From NCBI RefSeq assembly GCF_900103875.1, contig NZ_LT629705.1:4349001-4413000 (forward strand): a DNA stretch of 64,000 nt, given 5' to 3'. Numbering within the stretch: the first letter of the stretch is position 1; the number at the start of each line of letters is the position of its first letter. A program made the position numbers and the translations under genes. Below are positions 42,547-51,356 of this stretch, one piece after another. The notes beneath the pieces are model-generated. The model had not been told where the DNA came from. It ran no database searches and worked only from the letters and a program-made list of their open reading frames with translations. Origin of the DNA: Pseudomonas arsenicoxydans (GTDB lineage Bacteria; Pseudomonadota; Gammaproteobacteria; Pseudomonadales; Pseudomonadaceae).

Positions 42547-44081
42547 GGTTGTTTTACCTTGTCGGGCAGAGGGGAGGCGGCTTCGTTCAACAGGTCGCCC
42601 CAGTCGGTGCGTTGTTCCATCTGCTGGCGGGTGGCCGGGTCAATGATTGGCTGGGCGCTGTACCAACCGCCGCCCAGGGATCTGTAGAGAGCAATCAGAT
42701 TGCTCACGGCATTACTGCGAGCGACCAGGTAGTTGTCCTGCTGATCGAGCAGCGCGCGTTGGGCGTCCAGGACCCGCTGGAAATCTGAATAACCTTCGCG
42801 GTATTGGATGCTGGCGAGCACCAGTGAACGCTGGGCTGTCACTGCGGCTTGCGCGAGGATTTGCTCGCGCTCCAGCGACTTGATCACCCCATAGGCGGCA
42901 TCGTCGGCCTCGCGCGCGGCCTGACGTACTTTGTCGCGATAGGCCTCGATCAGCTGCTGCAACCGCGCATCCTGAACACGCACGTTGTTGCTGATCTTTC
43001 CGTAATCGAACACGTTCCAGGTCAGACTGGGTCCGCCGATCAGGTCCAGGCTCCTGGACGTGCCCTTGAGCGTATCGGCCGACCAGACAATGCTGCCCAG
43101 CAAGGTTAGTGATGGATAGAAATCGCTTTCGGCCACCCCGATCAGCGCCGACTGTGCGGCGACGTTCAGCTCGGCGGCTCTCACGTCGGGCCGACGCAGC
43201 AGCAGATTGGCCGGTACATCCTGCAGGACAGCGCGGTCGACCAGCGGGATCAAGCCTGGATTCTCCGACAGTTGCGGCAAGGCACCTGGCGGTTGCCCGA
43301 TCAGTACGGACAAGGCGTTGCGGGTTCGCTGGATCTGGTCTTCGAGCGTAGGCAAAGTGCTGAGGGTGCCCAGGTATTGGGTCTTGGCCTGTTGCAGGTC
43401 AAGCTCGGCACTCTGGCCACTTTTGAACAGTTTTTCGGTGATGTCGACGTTGCGCAGTTGCTGTTTCGCGTTTTCCCGAGCGACGCGCAGCCGCGCCTCG
43501 GAGGTGCGCAACGAAAAATAGCTGTCCGCAACCTGGGCGCGCAGCAACACGAGCACGTCTTCGTAGTTGGCTTGGGCGGCAAAGTAGCTGGCATCCGATG
43601 ACTCGATCGCTCGGCTGAAGCGCCCCCAGAAATCCAGCTCCCAGCCAATGTCGAACCCGGCACTGTTTTGCCAGAAATGGCTGTCCTGCGGATTGTTGCC
43701 GCCCGATTGTCGGCGGTTGACGTACAAACTGTCGGCGCTGACTTGTTGCAACTGCGGGTACAAGGTGCTTTGAGCAATGCCCAGTTGGGCGCGCGCTTCA
43801 ATCACCCGCAGGCCGGCGATTTTCAGGTCTGAGTTATGGGCATCGGACTCAGCGATCAGACGGTCCAGGACCGGGTCGTTGAAGATGCTCCACCATTGCC
43901 GCAAGTCCGGCGTCAGCGCGCGCTGGCTGGCGTGGGCAAGGGCAGGGGTGTCCCAGTGTTTGATCCACGCCTCTGCGGGGGGCTGGAAGTCCGGTCCCAG
44001 CCGAACGCAGCCGCTTAGCCCCAGTAAGCCCAGCAATATGAGGTGGCCCGGCCTCATCAGCAGGGATTGACGTGGAGGCAT
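42543..44081 (-). CDS. Outer-membrane efflux lipoprotein, NodT family
   Basis: This protein of about 512 residues has a lipoprotein signal (LLGLLGLSGC) and two repeats of the TolC-type outer-membrane-factor domain, with the recognisable WWSIFNDPVLDRLI and RRPDVRAAELNVAAQSALIGVAESDFYPS segments. It gives the outer-membrane exit duct of the tripartite system. The exact start is uncertain: the ATG at 44081 is taken, 44057 is an alternative, neither with a strong ribosome binding site. Confidence 0.92.
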   Translation of the reverse strand: MPPRQSLLMRPGHLILLGLLGLSGCVRLGPDFQPPAEAWIKHWDTPALAHASQRALTPDLRQWWSIFNDPVLDRLIAESDAHNSDLKIAGLRVIEARAQLGIAQSTLYPQLQQVSADSLYVNRRQSGGNNPQDSHFWQNSAGFDIGWELDFWGRFSRAIESSDASYFAAQANYEDVLVLLRAQVADSYFSLRTSEARLRVARENAKQQLRNVDITEKLFKSGQSAELDLQQAKTQYLGTLSTLPTLEDQIQRTRNALSVLIGQPPGALPQLSENPGLIPLVDRAVLQDVPANLLLRRPDVRAAELNVAAQSALIGVAESDFYPSLTLLGSIVWSADTLKGTSRSLDLIGGPSLTWNVFDYGKISNNVRVQDARLQQLIEAYRDKVRQAAREADDAAYGVIKSLEREQILAQAAVTAQRSLVLASIQYREGYSDFQRVLDAQRALLDQQDNYLVARSNAVSNLIALYRSLGGGWYSAQPIIDPATRQQMEQRTDWGDLLNEAASPLPDKVKQP

Positions 44082-44245
44082 TCCGTAGGTTCCAGCCAAG
44101 GACGATCACTGGAGCATAGCCGCCCAATCGGGCAATCGGCGGCCAAGCTTTCAAGCGTCCGGGAACCTTCGGCGATCACTGAACGGCATGACGAAAAAAA
44201 GCAGCCTCCAAGATCATGTTGAAGTTTGTTTATCTGCAGGGCGCT

Positions 44246-44887
44246 CTACGGCGAAATGATCCCGTGATCGATGGCGTATTTGACCAGCGCCGCGGGTTTG
44301 TCGATGTTGAGTTTGCGCCGGATGCTCAGGCGGTGGGTTTCCACCGTGCGCACGCTGATGTCCAGTTCACGGGCCATTTCCTTGTTGTTCAGGCCCTGGG
44401 CCATTTTGTACAGCACCTGGCTTTCGCGCGGCGTCAGCTCGTTGTCGGTGCTTTTATCGGCAATCAGCCGCTGGGCGATTTCGGCGCTGTAGAACGTGCC
44501 GCCGCTGGCAATGGCTTCGATCGCGGCAATGATTTCCCGCGACGGTGAGTTCTTCAGCACATAGCCACTGGCGCCGGCACGAACGGATTCACTCACGTAT
44601 TCATAATTGTCGTACATGCTCAGCACCAGCACTTTGAGCGACGGGTACTGACTGCGTAACAGGCGCGTCAGCTCAAGCCCGTTCATGTCGCGCAGGCTGA
44701 TGTCGACCAGCAACAGGTCCGGTTGACAACGCCCGACCATCTCGATGGCATCAGCGCCACTTTCAGCTTCGCCCACCACCTCCAGCGGCGCCATGACCGC
44801 GAGCAGGGCTTTGATCCCGTCGCGGACCAGGGCGTGATCGTCGACCAGGGCGACGCGGATCGGGCAGGGCAGGTTCATTGCGGTCAT
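44246..44887 (-). CDS. NarL/FixJ-type response regulator
   Basis: This 213-residue regulator has a receiver domain (acidic VDDH near residue 15, phosphoacceptor aspartate in LLLVDISLRD at about 61, and the conserved lysine in SGYVLKNSP) and a LuxR-type HTH (LTPRESQVLYKMAQGLNNKEMARELDISVRTVETH). It pairs with the histidine kinase encoded 24 bp upstream. The pair is divergent from cstA, so control of carbon-starvation or pyruvate-type uptake is plausible. Confidence 0.93.
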   Translation of the reverse strand: MTAMNLPCPIRVALVDDHALVRDGIKALLAVMAPLEVVGEAESGADAIEMVGRCQPDLLLVDISLRDMNGLELTRLLRSQYPSLKVLVLSMYDNYEYVSESVRAGASGYVLKNSPSREIIAAIEAIASGGTFYSAEIAQRLIADKSTDNELTPRESQVLYKMAQGLNNKEMARELDISVRTVETHRLSIRRKLNIDKPAALVKYAIDHGIISP

Positions 44888-44911
44888 TCACTCTTGTTGT
44901 AGTGGGGTGAG

Positions 44912-46279
44912 TCAGCGTTTTGAGCCGGGCACGTTCATTGGCAGAATCACGTCCAGCTCACTTCTTCCAGGTATCGATACCAGGTCGAAACGCCCGCCAA
45001 AATGTTCGACGCGCTCACGGATATTACGCAAACCAATGCCCGCGTGGCGACGCTCGACCTGAGCCACGTTGAAGCCGACGCCGTCATCGACCACCGTCAG
45101 CCGTACGGATTCCGGTGACCCGTGCAGGGTAATGGAAACGTGTTTAGCCTGGGCGTGGCGTTCGATATTGGTCAGGCCCTCTTGCACGATCCGAAACAGC
45201 GAGACCGCCGCGCCATCGACCAGATCACAATCGAATTCGTTATCGTCGTAGGTCACTTTCAGACCGCTGCGTTGCTCGAACTCGGTGGCAAGTTGGCCGA
45301 TGGCGGCCGGCAGGCCCAGGGTATCGAGCAACGAGGAACGCAAATCGTGAGAGAGGCTGCGAACCTCGCCAATGGCATCCCCGAGGCGCTGCGTGGCCTC
45401 TTTGAGTGTGCTCAACCCTTTGTCTTGTGCCGGGCCATTCTCCAGCAGAAGGCTGGCCAGTTCGAACTGAAACTTGATGGAGACGAGTAACTGACTGATG
45501 CCGTCGTGCAGTTCGCGGGACACCCGTGATCGCTCTTCCTCCTGCAGGCTGACGATCCGCTGGGTCAGGCGCTGAAGCTTTTTGTCCGCCAACCGATGTT
45601 CACTGACGTTCAGCGTCATGCCGCTGGCGAAGACAAACAGCACCGCGACGAGGGCAACAACCGCAATCGCCAGCATGGTTTTGCGGATGCCCTTGGCCAC
45701 TTCGTCACGCGCCTGCTGGGTGGCGCGGTCAACGTCCTCAAGGTAGATGCCGGTGCCGAGCATCCAGCCCCAGCGATCCAGCATCACTACGTAGGCCAGC
45801 TTGTCGGTCACCTGGCCGGAGGAGGGTTTGTTCCAGGCATAGCGCTGAAAGCCTTCGCCTGACTGCGCAGTGTTGAGCAACGCCTGGATCACCGGCAAAC
45901 CGTGCGGATCCTTCATGTCCCACAGGTATTTGCCCACCAGGTCTGACTGGCGCGCGTGCATCAGGCTGCGCCCTTCGCGGTCGTAGACGAAGAAGTAACC
46001 ATTGATGCCGAAGCTCAGTTTGCGCAGTTCTTCCAGCACTTGTTGCTGGGCGTGTTCGTCACCGTGGCCGTCGTCGTACAGCGGCGCGATCAGGCTTTGC
46101 GCCATTTCCACGTAGTTTTTAAGTTCGGCACGCTTGCTCGCCAAAATGCTGTCTTCGATCAGTTGCGCCTGTTGATCGCCAAGTTGACGGTTCAGGGAAA
46201 TCACCAGCGCGCAGATCACCGCGATCGCCAGGACCAGCGGCAGAATCCCGAGCGCGACGATTTTGTGTTTGAGCTGCAT
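44912..46279 (-). CDS. Cache-domain sensor histidine kinase (HisKA_3 type)
   Basis: This 455-residue kinase has an N-terminal transmembrane helix, a periplasmic single-Cache domain (about 35-190, with GINGYFFVYDREG and WDMKDPHGLPVI), a second helix, a HisKA_3 phosphoacceptor in SRELHDGISQLL and a C-terminal ATPase domain with DDGVGF and GIGLRNIRERV. Such Cache domains typically bind small organic acids. The ATG at 46279 follows AGGAG. It is 24 bp ahead of its response regulator. Confidence 0.93.
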   Translation of the reverse strand: MQLKHKIVALGILPLVLAIAVICALVISLNRQLGDQQAQLIEDSILASKRAELKNYVEMAQSLIAPLYDDGHGDEHAQQQVLEELRKLSFGINGYFFVYDREGRSLMHARQSDLVGKYLWDMKDPHGLPVIQALLNTAQSGEGFQRYAWNKPSSGQVTDKLAYVVMLDRWGWMLGTGIYLEDVDRATQQARDEVAKGIRKTMLAIAVVALVAVLFVFASGMTLNVSEHRLADKKLQRLTQRIVSLQEEERSRVSRELHDGISQLLVSIKFQFELASLLLENGPAQDKGLSTLKEATQRLGDAIGEVRSLSHDLRSSLLDTLGLPAAIGQLATEFEQRSGLKVTYDDNEFDCDLVDGAAVSLFRIVQEGLTNIERHAQAKHVSITLHGSPESVRLTVVDDGVGFNVAQVERRHAGIGLRNIRERVEHFGGRFDLVSIPGRSELDVILPMNVPGSKR

Positions 46280-46568
46280 CTTGGCTCCTGACCGGGCGGA
46301 GGGTAGGCGAAGGCCGGCATCATATGCCAAAGATACGCGCGTCCTGTAGCGCGGCAGGACGGAATGACCTGCGGCTTTAGTGTTAGGCCAATTGGAATAC
46401 AAAACCCTGTGGGAGCGGGCTGTCTACGTAGAACTACGTAGACAGCGCGTACGTAGTAACGCGGATTTATTTGTAGACGACATGCGCAGATATTGGGCCA
46501 GCTCCGCACCGCGGACACAATTATAAAAATTACCGCCGCAGTCACTGGCTGTCGGCAGGAGACACGCT
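46280..46568. promoter_or_regulatory. Divergent promoter region, kinase and cstA
   Basis: A 289-bp gap between the kinase and cstA genes. It contains the half-REP/TACGTA palindrome and, nearer cstA, an A+T-rich TATAAA at 46522-46527 that may be a -10 element; no -35 at normal spacing was seen. AGGAGA lies 7 bases before the cstA ATG. Confidence 0.45.
46408..46463. repeat. Chimeric half-REP followed by TACGTA palindrome
   Basis: The segment begins as a REP half (TGTGGGAGCGGGC, 46408-46420) but then continues as an 11-bp-armed palindrome TGTCTACGTAG-AA-CTACGTAGACA (46421-46444) and a third TACGTA (46450-46455) flanked by GCG. This is unlike the other REPs here. It lies in the cstA/kinase divergent promoter region. 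Confidence 0.75.
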
Positions 46569-48626
46569 ATGCCCCGTCTGGCTAAACACCTTGCCTGGTT
46601 TGCCGTGGCTGTCCTGGGAGCGTTTGCGCTGAGTGTCGTGGCCCTGCGCCGCGGCGAAGCGATCAACGCCCTCTGGATCGTAGTCGCAGCAGTCGCTATT
46701 TACCTCGTCGCATACCGCTACTACAGCCTGTTCATCGCCACCAAGGTGATGCAACTGGACCCCAATCGTGCCACGCCCGCCGTCATCAATAACGATGGCC
46801 TGGACTACGTGCCGACCAATAAACACGTGCTTTTCGGTCACCACTTCGCCGCCATTGCTGGCGCGGGGCCGCTGGTGGGCCCGGTATTGGCCGCCCAGAT
46901 GGGTTACTTGCCCGGTACGCTGTGGCTGATTGCCGGTGTCGTCCTGGCCGGTGCCGTTCAGGACTTCATGGTCCTGTTCATGTCCACCCGCCGCAACGGC
47001 CGCTCCCTGGGCGATATGGTCCGTGAAGAAATGGGCCGCATCCCCGGGACCATCGCGCTGTTTGGCTGCTTCCTGATCATGATCATCATCCTCGCGGTGC
47101 TGGCACTGATCGTGGTCAAGGCTTTGGCCGACAGTCCATGGGGCATGTTCACGGTGATGGCGACCATCCCGATTGCGATGTTCATGGGCATTTACATGCG
47201 CTATATCCGCCCGGGTCGCATCGGCGAAATCTCCGTGGTCGGCGTGCTGTTGCTGCTGGGTTCGATCTGGCTGGGCGGGCAAATCGCTGCTGATCCGGTC
47301 TGGGCCAAAGCCTTCACCTTCACCGGCATCCAGATCACCTGGATGCTGATTGGCTACGGTTTCGTGGCTGCCGTTTTGCCGGTGTGGCTGATTCTGGCCC
47401 CGCGCGACTACCTGTCGACCTTCCTTAAAATCGGCACCATCGTGGCGCTGGCGATCGGCATCCTGATCACCATGCCCGACCTTAAGATGCCGGCACTGAC
47501 CCAGTTCATCGACGGCACCGGTCCGGTGTGGAAGGGCGGTCTGTTTCCGTTCCTGTTCATCACCATTGCCTGTGGCGCGGTCTCGGGTTTCCACGCGCTG
47601 ATCGCTTCCGGCACCACGCCGAAGTTGCTCGCCAGTGAAGGCCATGCCCGTTACATCGGTTACGGCGGCATGCTGATGGAATCCTTCGTCGCCATCATGG
47701 CCATGGTCGCCGCTTCGGTGATCGAGCCAGGTGTGTATTTCGCCATGAACAGCCCGGCGGCACTGGTCGGCGCGGATGTGGTTTCGGTGGCGCAAACCGT
47801 CAGCAGCTGGGGCTTTGCCATTACCCCTGATGCGTTGCAGGCGGTGGCCAAAGACATCGGTGAAACCACCATCCTGGCCCGTGCTGGTGGTGCGCCGACC
47901 CTGGCGGTCGGTATCGCGCAGATCCTGCACCACGTCCTGCCAGGTGAAAACACTATGGCGTTCTGGTACCACTTCGCGATCCTGTTCGAGGCGCTGTTCA
48001 TCCTGACCGCCGTGGACGCCGGCACCCGAGCCGGACGCTTCATGCTGCAGGACTTGCTCGGCTCCTTCGTGCCGTCGCTGAAACGCACCGACTCCTGGCC
48101 CGCGAACCTGATCGCCACCGCTGGTTGCGTGGCGATGTGGGGCTATTTGCTCTATCAGGGCGTGATTGATCCATTGGGCGGTATCAATACCTTGTGGCCA
48201 CTGTTCGGTATCTCGAACCAGATGCTGGCCGGTATCGCGCTGATGTTGGCTACCGTTGTGCTGATCAAAATGAAACGCCAACGCTATGTGTGGGTGACCA
48301 TGCTGCCTGCTGTGTGGCTGCTGATCTGTACCGTCACTGCGGGCTTCATCAAGCTGTTTGATGCCAACCCGGCGATCGGCTTTCTGTCACTGGCGAAAAA
48401 ATACAGTGATGCGCTGGCCAATGGTCAGATCCTTGCCCCGGCCAAAAGCATCGATCAGATGCAGCATGTGATTTACAACGCCTATACCAACGCCACGTTG
48501 ACGGCGCTGTTCCTGTTCGTGGTCTTCAGCATCCTGTTCTTTGCACTCAAGGTCGGTATCGCGGCTTGGGGCAGCAAAGAGCGTACGGATAAAGAAGCGC
48601 CGTATCAGGCAATTTCGCAGGTGTGA
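46569..48626 (+). CDS. cstA: Carbon starvation protein A family transporter
   Basis: This 685-residue membrane protein has the CstA signature GHHFAAIAGAGPLVGPVLAAQMG, about 16-18 helices and the SGTTPKLLASEGHARYIGYGGML region. Members are pyruvate or peptide importers (CstA, BtsT) induced on carbon limitation. It is followed by ybdD after 15 bp, the usual arrangement. It is divergent from a Cache-kinase two-component pair. A long antisense ORF is a codon-bias shadow. Confidence 0.95.
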   Translation: MPRLAKHLAWFAVAVLGAFALSVVALRRGEAINALWIVVAAVAIYLVAYRYYSLFIATKVMQLDPNRATPAVINNDGLDYVPTNKHVLFGHHFAAIAGAGPLVGPVLAAQMGYLPGTLWLIAGVVLAGAVQDFMVLFMSTRRNGRSLGDMVREEMGRIPGTIALFGCFLIMIIILAVLALIVVKALADSPWGMFTVMATIPIAMFMGIYMRYIRPGRIGEISVVGVLLLLGSIWLGGQIAADPVWAKAFTFTGIQITWMLIGYGFVAAVLPVWLILAPRDYLSTFLKIGTIVALAIGILITMPDLKMPALTQFIDGTGPVWKGGLFPFLFITIACGAVSGFHALIASGTTPKLLASEGHARYIGYGGMLMESFVAIMAMVAASVIEPGVYFAMNSPAALVGADVVSVAQTVSSWGFAITPDALQAVAKDIGETTILARAGGAPTLAVGIAQILHHVLPGENTMAFWYHFAILFEALFILTAVDAGTRAGRFMLQDLLGSFVPSLKRTDSWPANLIATAGCVAMWGYLLYQGVIDPLGGINTLWPLFGISNQMLAGIALMLATVVLIKMKRQRYVWVTMLPAVWLLICTVTAGFIKLFDANPAIGFLSLAKKYSDALANGQILAPAKSIDQMQHVIYNAYTNATLTALFLFVVFSILFFALKVGIAAWGSKERTDKEAPYQAISQV

Positions 48627-48641
48627 TGGAGGAGGGCGATA

Positions 48642-48842
48642 ATGTTCAATGACCTGAGCCGTCTTGGTAAATACCTTGGTCAGGCTGCGCGGTTGATGGT
48701 TGGCATGCCGGACTACGATACCTACGTCGAGCATATGCAAACCAAACATCCGGACAAGCCGGTGATGAGCTATGAGGTGTTCTTTCGGGAGCGTCAGGAA
48801 GCTCGATACGGTGGTGGCAATGGGCAGACTCGCTGTTGTTGA
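48642..48842 (+). CDS. ybdD: YbdD/YjiX family small protein
   Basis: This 66-residue protein starts after GGAGGAGGG and has the family layout [25 protein letters not shown]...[21 protein letters not shown]. It is almost always encoded after cstA, where it assists the transporter in an undefined way. The cobW-family GTPase gene (yjiA) that often comes next is absent; a repeat block follows instead. Confidence 0.93.
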   Translation: MFNDLSRLGKYLGQAARLMVGMPDYDTYVEHMQTKHPDKPVMSYEVFFRERQEARYGGGNGQTRCC

Positions 48843-48941
48843 GTCCATTCGAAGGCCATTGTTGAAGTTGCTCTGATACTGCGACTGAGTGCACAGAAAG
48901 GCCGGATGATTTGGCTGATGCTGTTTACTTAAGATGGTTAT

Positions 48942-48969
48942 GGGGTTGGGGTTGGGGTTGGGATTGGGG
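48942..48969 (+). repeat. GGGGTT hexamer tract, G-quadruplex-prone
   Basis: Four or more runs of three to four guanines are separated by TT (GGGGTTGGGGTTGGGGTTGGG then ATTGGGG), a telomere-like tract. It stands at the outer end of the left arm of the inverted repeat, about 100 bp after ybdD. The right arm holds a much shorter equivalent (ACCCAACCCC). Confidence 0.9.
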
Positions 48970-49282
48970 ACATATCCGTTGCTGCGGTAACGGCGGCTAT
49001 TGGTTCCGCTTTTACAGCGGGTCACTTGGAGAAGCGCCAAGTAACCAAGCGCTTTTGCCCCTGACGTTCGGTGCCTCGCTAAGGCTCGGCATGCCCTCGC
49101 TCCGGTCCTGCTCCGTGGGCCCGCCGCCATCGGCCATCCATGGCCGGGGGCGGCTAACCCGGCATCCATGCCGGGTTGCCCACTGCGCAGAACCTCCACT
49201 CGGCCTCTCGAGGCGGCGTGCACTGCAAAAGCAAAGCGAGGCGGCCTACGGGCCGGCCTGATTCTTCAACGCTGACGCGTCC

Positions 49283-49419
49283 TGATCGTTCCCATGCTCC
49301 GCGTGGGAATGCATCCCGTGACGCTCCGCGTCACCCTTGCGCAAGACTCAAGTCTGGTGTCGACAGCGGAACGCAGAGCGTCCCCGGCGGCATTCCCACG
49401 CGGAGCGTGGGAACGATCA
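49283..49419. repeat. GATCGTTCCCACGC-type inverted hairpin element (third copy)
   Basis: The element opens with TGATCGTTCCCATGCTCC at 49283 and closes with its near-complement at 49419, with internal GACGCTCCGCGTC hairpins. It is longer than the other two copies by about 30 bp of inserted sequence. It is followed by a CAGCAC hexamer tract (about 49421-49441) and, later, a TTGATC tract (about 49544-49567). Confidence 0.9.
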
Positions 49420-50001
49420 ACAGCACCAGCACCAGCACCAGCATCGCGAGCAGGCTCACTCCCACATAAAGCAGAGCAGGCCGGCGCGCAGCTTTTGCTC
49501 CTCACCACTCATCAGGTCGAGCGTTAGCTCGCCTTTAGCTTTTGATCTTGATTTTGATCTTGATCTGCCCCGTCGGGAGGCCGAACGCAGGTTCTGCGTA
49601 GTGGGCAACCCGGCATGGATGCCGGGTTAGCCGCCCCCGGCCATGGATGGCCGATGGCGGCGGGCCCACGGAGCAGGACCGGAGTGAGGGCATGCCGAGC
49701 CTAGGCGAGGCACCGTACGTCAGGGGCGCTGGCGCTTGGTTACTTGGCGCTCTTCCAAGTGACCCGCCGTAAAGGCGGAACCAATACAAGCCATTACCGC
49801 AGAAACGGATATGTACCCAACCCCAAACTTTCTCAAGCGAACAGCATTAGGCTGACGAAACCGGTTTTTATTCGTTAGACCTTTTTCACGCCGAACAATT
49901 AAGCGTCCGCAAATGGACAATACCCAATCATCAGCAATACTTCATTTCGCCCTGTGCTGTTATCCGTTCAATAGTGATAAACATTAATTGAGAGGGACAT
50001 C

Positions 50002-51279
50002 ATGCCGTCGAATAAAAGTGCATTGTGTATTTCCGTTCTTGGAGCGCTCTCTCTTTTAGCCAGCGAGCGCAGCACAGCCGGTGGCCTGATGTTGTATGAA
50101 TTCGGCACAGACAACATCGGGCTGGCCAATGCCGGGGCCGCCGCCAGGGCACAAGGCCCTTCGACCATCGCCAGTAATCCCGCTGGCTTGAGCTATTTGA
50201 ATGGAACGCAGATCACTGCCGGTGCACAGATCCTCTTTGGCCATCTGTCGTTCGATCGGGATGAACAAACCAATACCCCAGGCACCGGCAGCGGCAATAT
50301 GCTCGACCCCATACCGGGAGGCAGTTTTTTTATCAGCCATAAGCTCGATGACCAGTGGTCAGTCGGCTTCGGCTCCTATGGCGATTTTGGCCTGGCGGAA
50401 AACTACGACAACGACTGGTCCGGGCGCTACTTCGTGCAGAACGCGAGCATCGCCGGTTTGTCACTGGTGCCCAGCGTGGCGTATCGCTTCAACGATCAGT
50501 GGTCGGTGGGGCTTGGCGTTAAAGCCATGTACGGCATGCTCAAATCCGAGGCGGCCATCGATCAGTCGCCCCTTGGCCTGACGAACCGCGCGGACGGCCA
50601 GTACAAATACAGGGACACCGATTGGGGCTTTGGCGCCAATGTCGGCGTGATCTATGCCCCGCAAGCAGGCACGCGTATCGGCTTGGCTTACACCAGCCAG
50701 GTGGACCTGAACTTCGAGGATGGCCTGGATATCAAGAACAGCGGTCCGCTGGTGAGTCGACTGGACGGCACCAATCTCAAGCTCGATCTGAAAGTCCCGC
50801 AAACCGCCACCCTCAGCCTGTACCAGCAACTGGATCCGCAATGGGCGTTCCTGGCCTCGGTGAATTGGCAGGACTGGTCCAAGTTCGGCGACATCGGCAT
50901 CGACGTCGACACCAATGCTGGCGGGTCGCAGGCGACCACCATCAATGCGCATTACAAAGACACCTACCAATTGGCCTTGGGCGCGCAGTATCAGATGAAC
51001 CCTGATTTGCTCTGGGACTTCGGTATTGCCTACGACACCTCGGCGGTTTCCGACGGCAATCGCACGGTGACCGTACCCATGGGCGCCGCCTGGCGGTTCG
51101 CCGCCGGCCTCACGTATTCGCTGAACAAGGAGACCGACCTGAACTTCAGCTGGGTCACGGTCTGGATGGGTGACATGCCCGTCGACCAGACCAAATCCCT
51201 GTCGGGCAATCGTGTGTCTGGCGAGTTCGACAACGCCTGGATTCAAGCGCTGTCGGCCAACATGACCTGGCGGTACTGA
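50002..51279 (+). CDS. OmpP1/FadL family outer-membrane protein
   Basis: This 425-residue protein has an N-terminal signal region and the FadL family N-terminus (YEFGTDNIGLANAGAAARAQGPSTIASNPAGLSYL), then alternating beta-strand segments ending in the aromatic YTWRY-like terminus (ANMTWRY) expected of an outer-membrane barrel. Family members import hydrophobic compounds. GAGAGG precedes the ATG. It is followed by another barrel-type gene and lies opposite the DUF3604 operon. Confidence 0.92.
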   Translation: MPSNKSALCISVLGALSLLASERSTAGGLMLYEFGTDNIGLANAGAAARAQGPSTIASNPAGLSYLNGTQITAGAQILFGHLSFDRDEQTNTPGTGSGNMLDPIPGGSFFISHKLDDQWSVGFGSYGDFGLAENYDNDWSGRYFVQNASIAGLSLVPSVAYRFNDQWSVGLGVKAMYGMLKSEAAIDQSPLGLTNRADGQYKYRDTDWGFGANVGVIYAPQAGTRIGLAYTSQVDLNFEDGLDIKNSGPLVSRLDGTNLKLDLKVPQTATLSLYQQLDPQWAFLASVNWQDWSKFGDIGIDVDTNAGGSQATTINAHYKDTYQLALGAQYQMNPDLLWDFGIAYDTSAVSDGNRTVTVPMGAAWRFAAGLTYSLNKETDLNFSWVTVWMGDMPVDQTKSLSGNRVSGEFDNAWIQALSANMTWRY

Positions 51280-51356
51280 CGAGTGCGTCCACCCGGATCA
51301 CTGCGATGCACTTGGCTCTACCGGGCCCAAGGCCCGCACGCTGGAGGGCGTTCGAT

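Larger units (their letters stand above)
48843..50001. repeat. 1.16-kb non-coding block with large inverted repeat and nested hairpin
   Basis: No gene is supported. Two inverted arms, about 48947-49210 and 49575-49825, are close reverse complements over some 250 bp (for example, the TAACCCGGCATCCATGCCGGG stretch recurs inverted). Between them lies a GATCGTTCCCACGC-type element. Short ORFs in the arms (proteins reading RLGMPSLRSCSVGPPPSAIHG) are repeat artefacts seen in many pseudomonads. The last 170 bp before the FadL gene are A+T-rich and probably hold its promoter. Confidence 0.88.

Noticed and set aside
46542..48281. 579-residue open frame on the minus strand opposite cstA
   Set aside because: It is rich in H, Q, D and R, has no recognisable domain and is fully antisense to a clear CstA gene; long shadow frames are common at this G+C.
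48911..49261. Plus-strand frame (RLGMPSLRSCSVGPP type) in the repeat block
   Set aside because: Lies in an arm of the inverted repeat; the same peptide appears inverted in the other arm (49535-49789), so it is a repeat artefact.
49535..49789. Minus-strand frame in the right repeat arm
   Set aside because: Mirror of the previous frame; ends in a repetitive IKIKIK tract from the TTGATC repeats.
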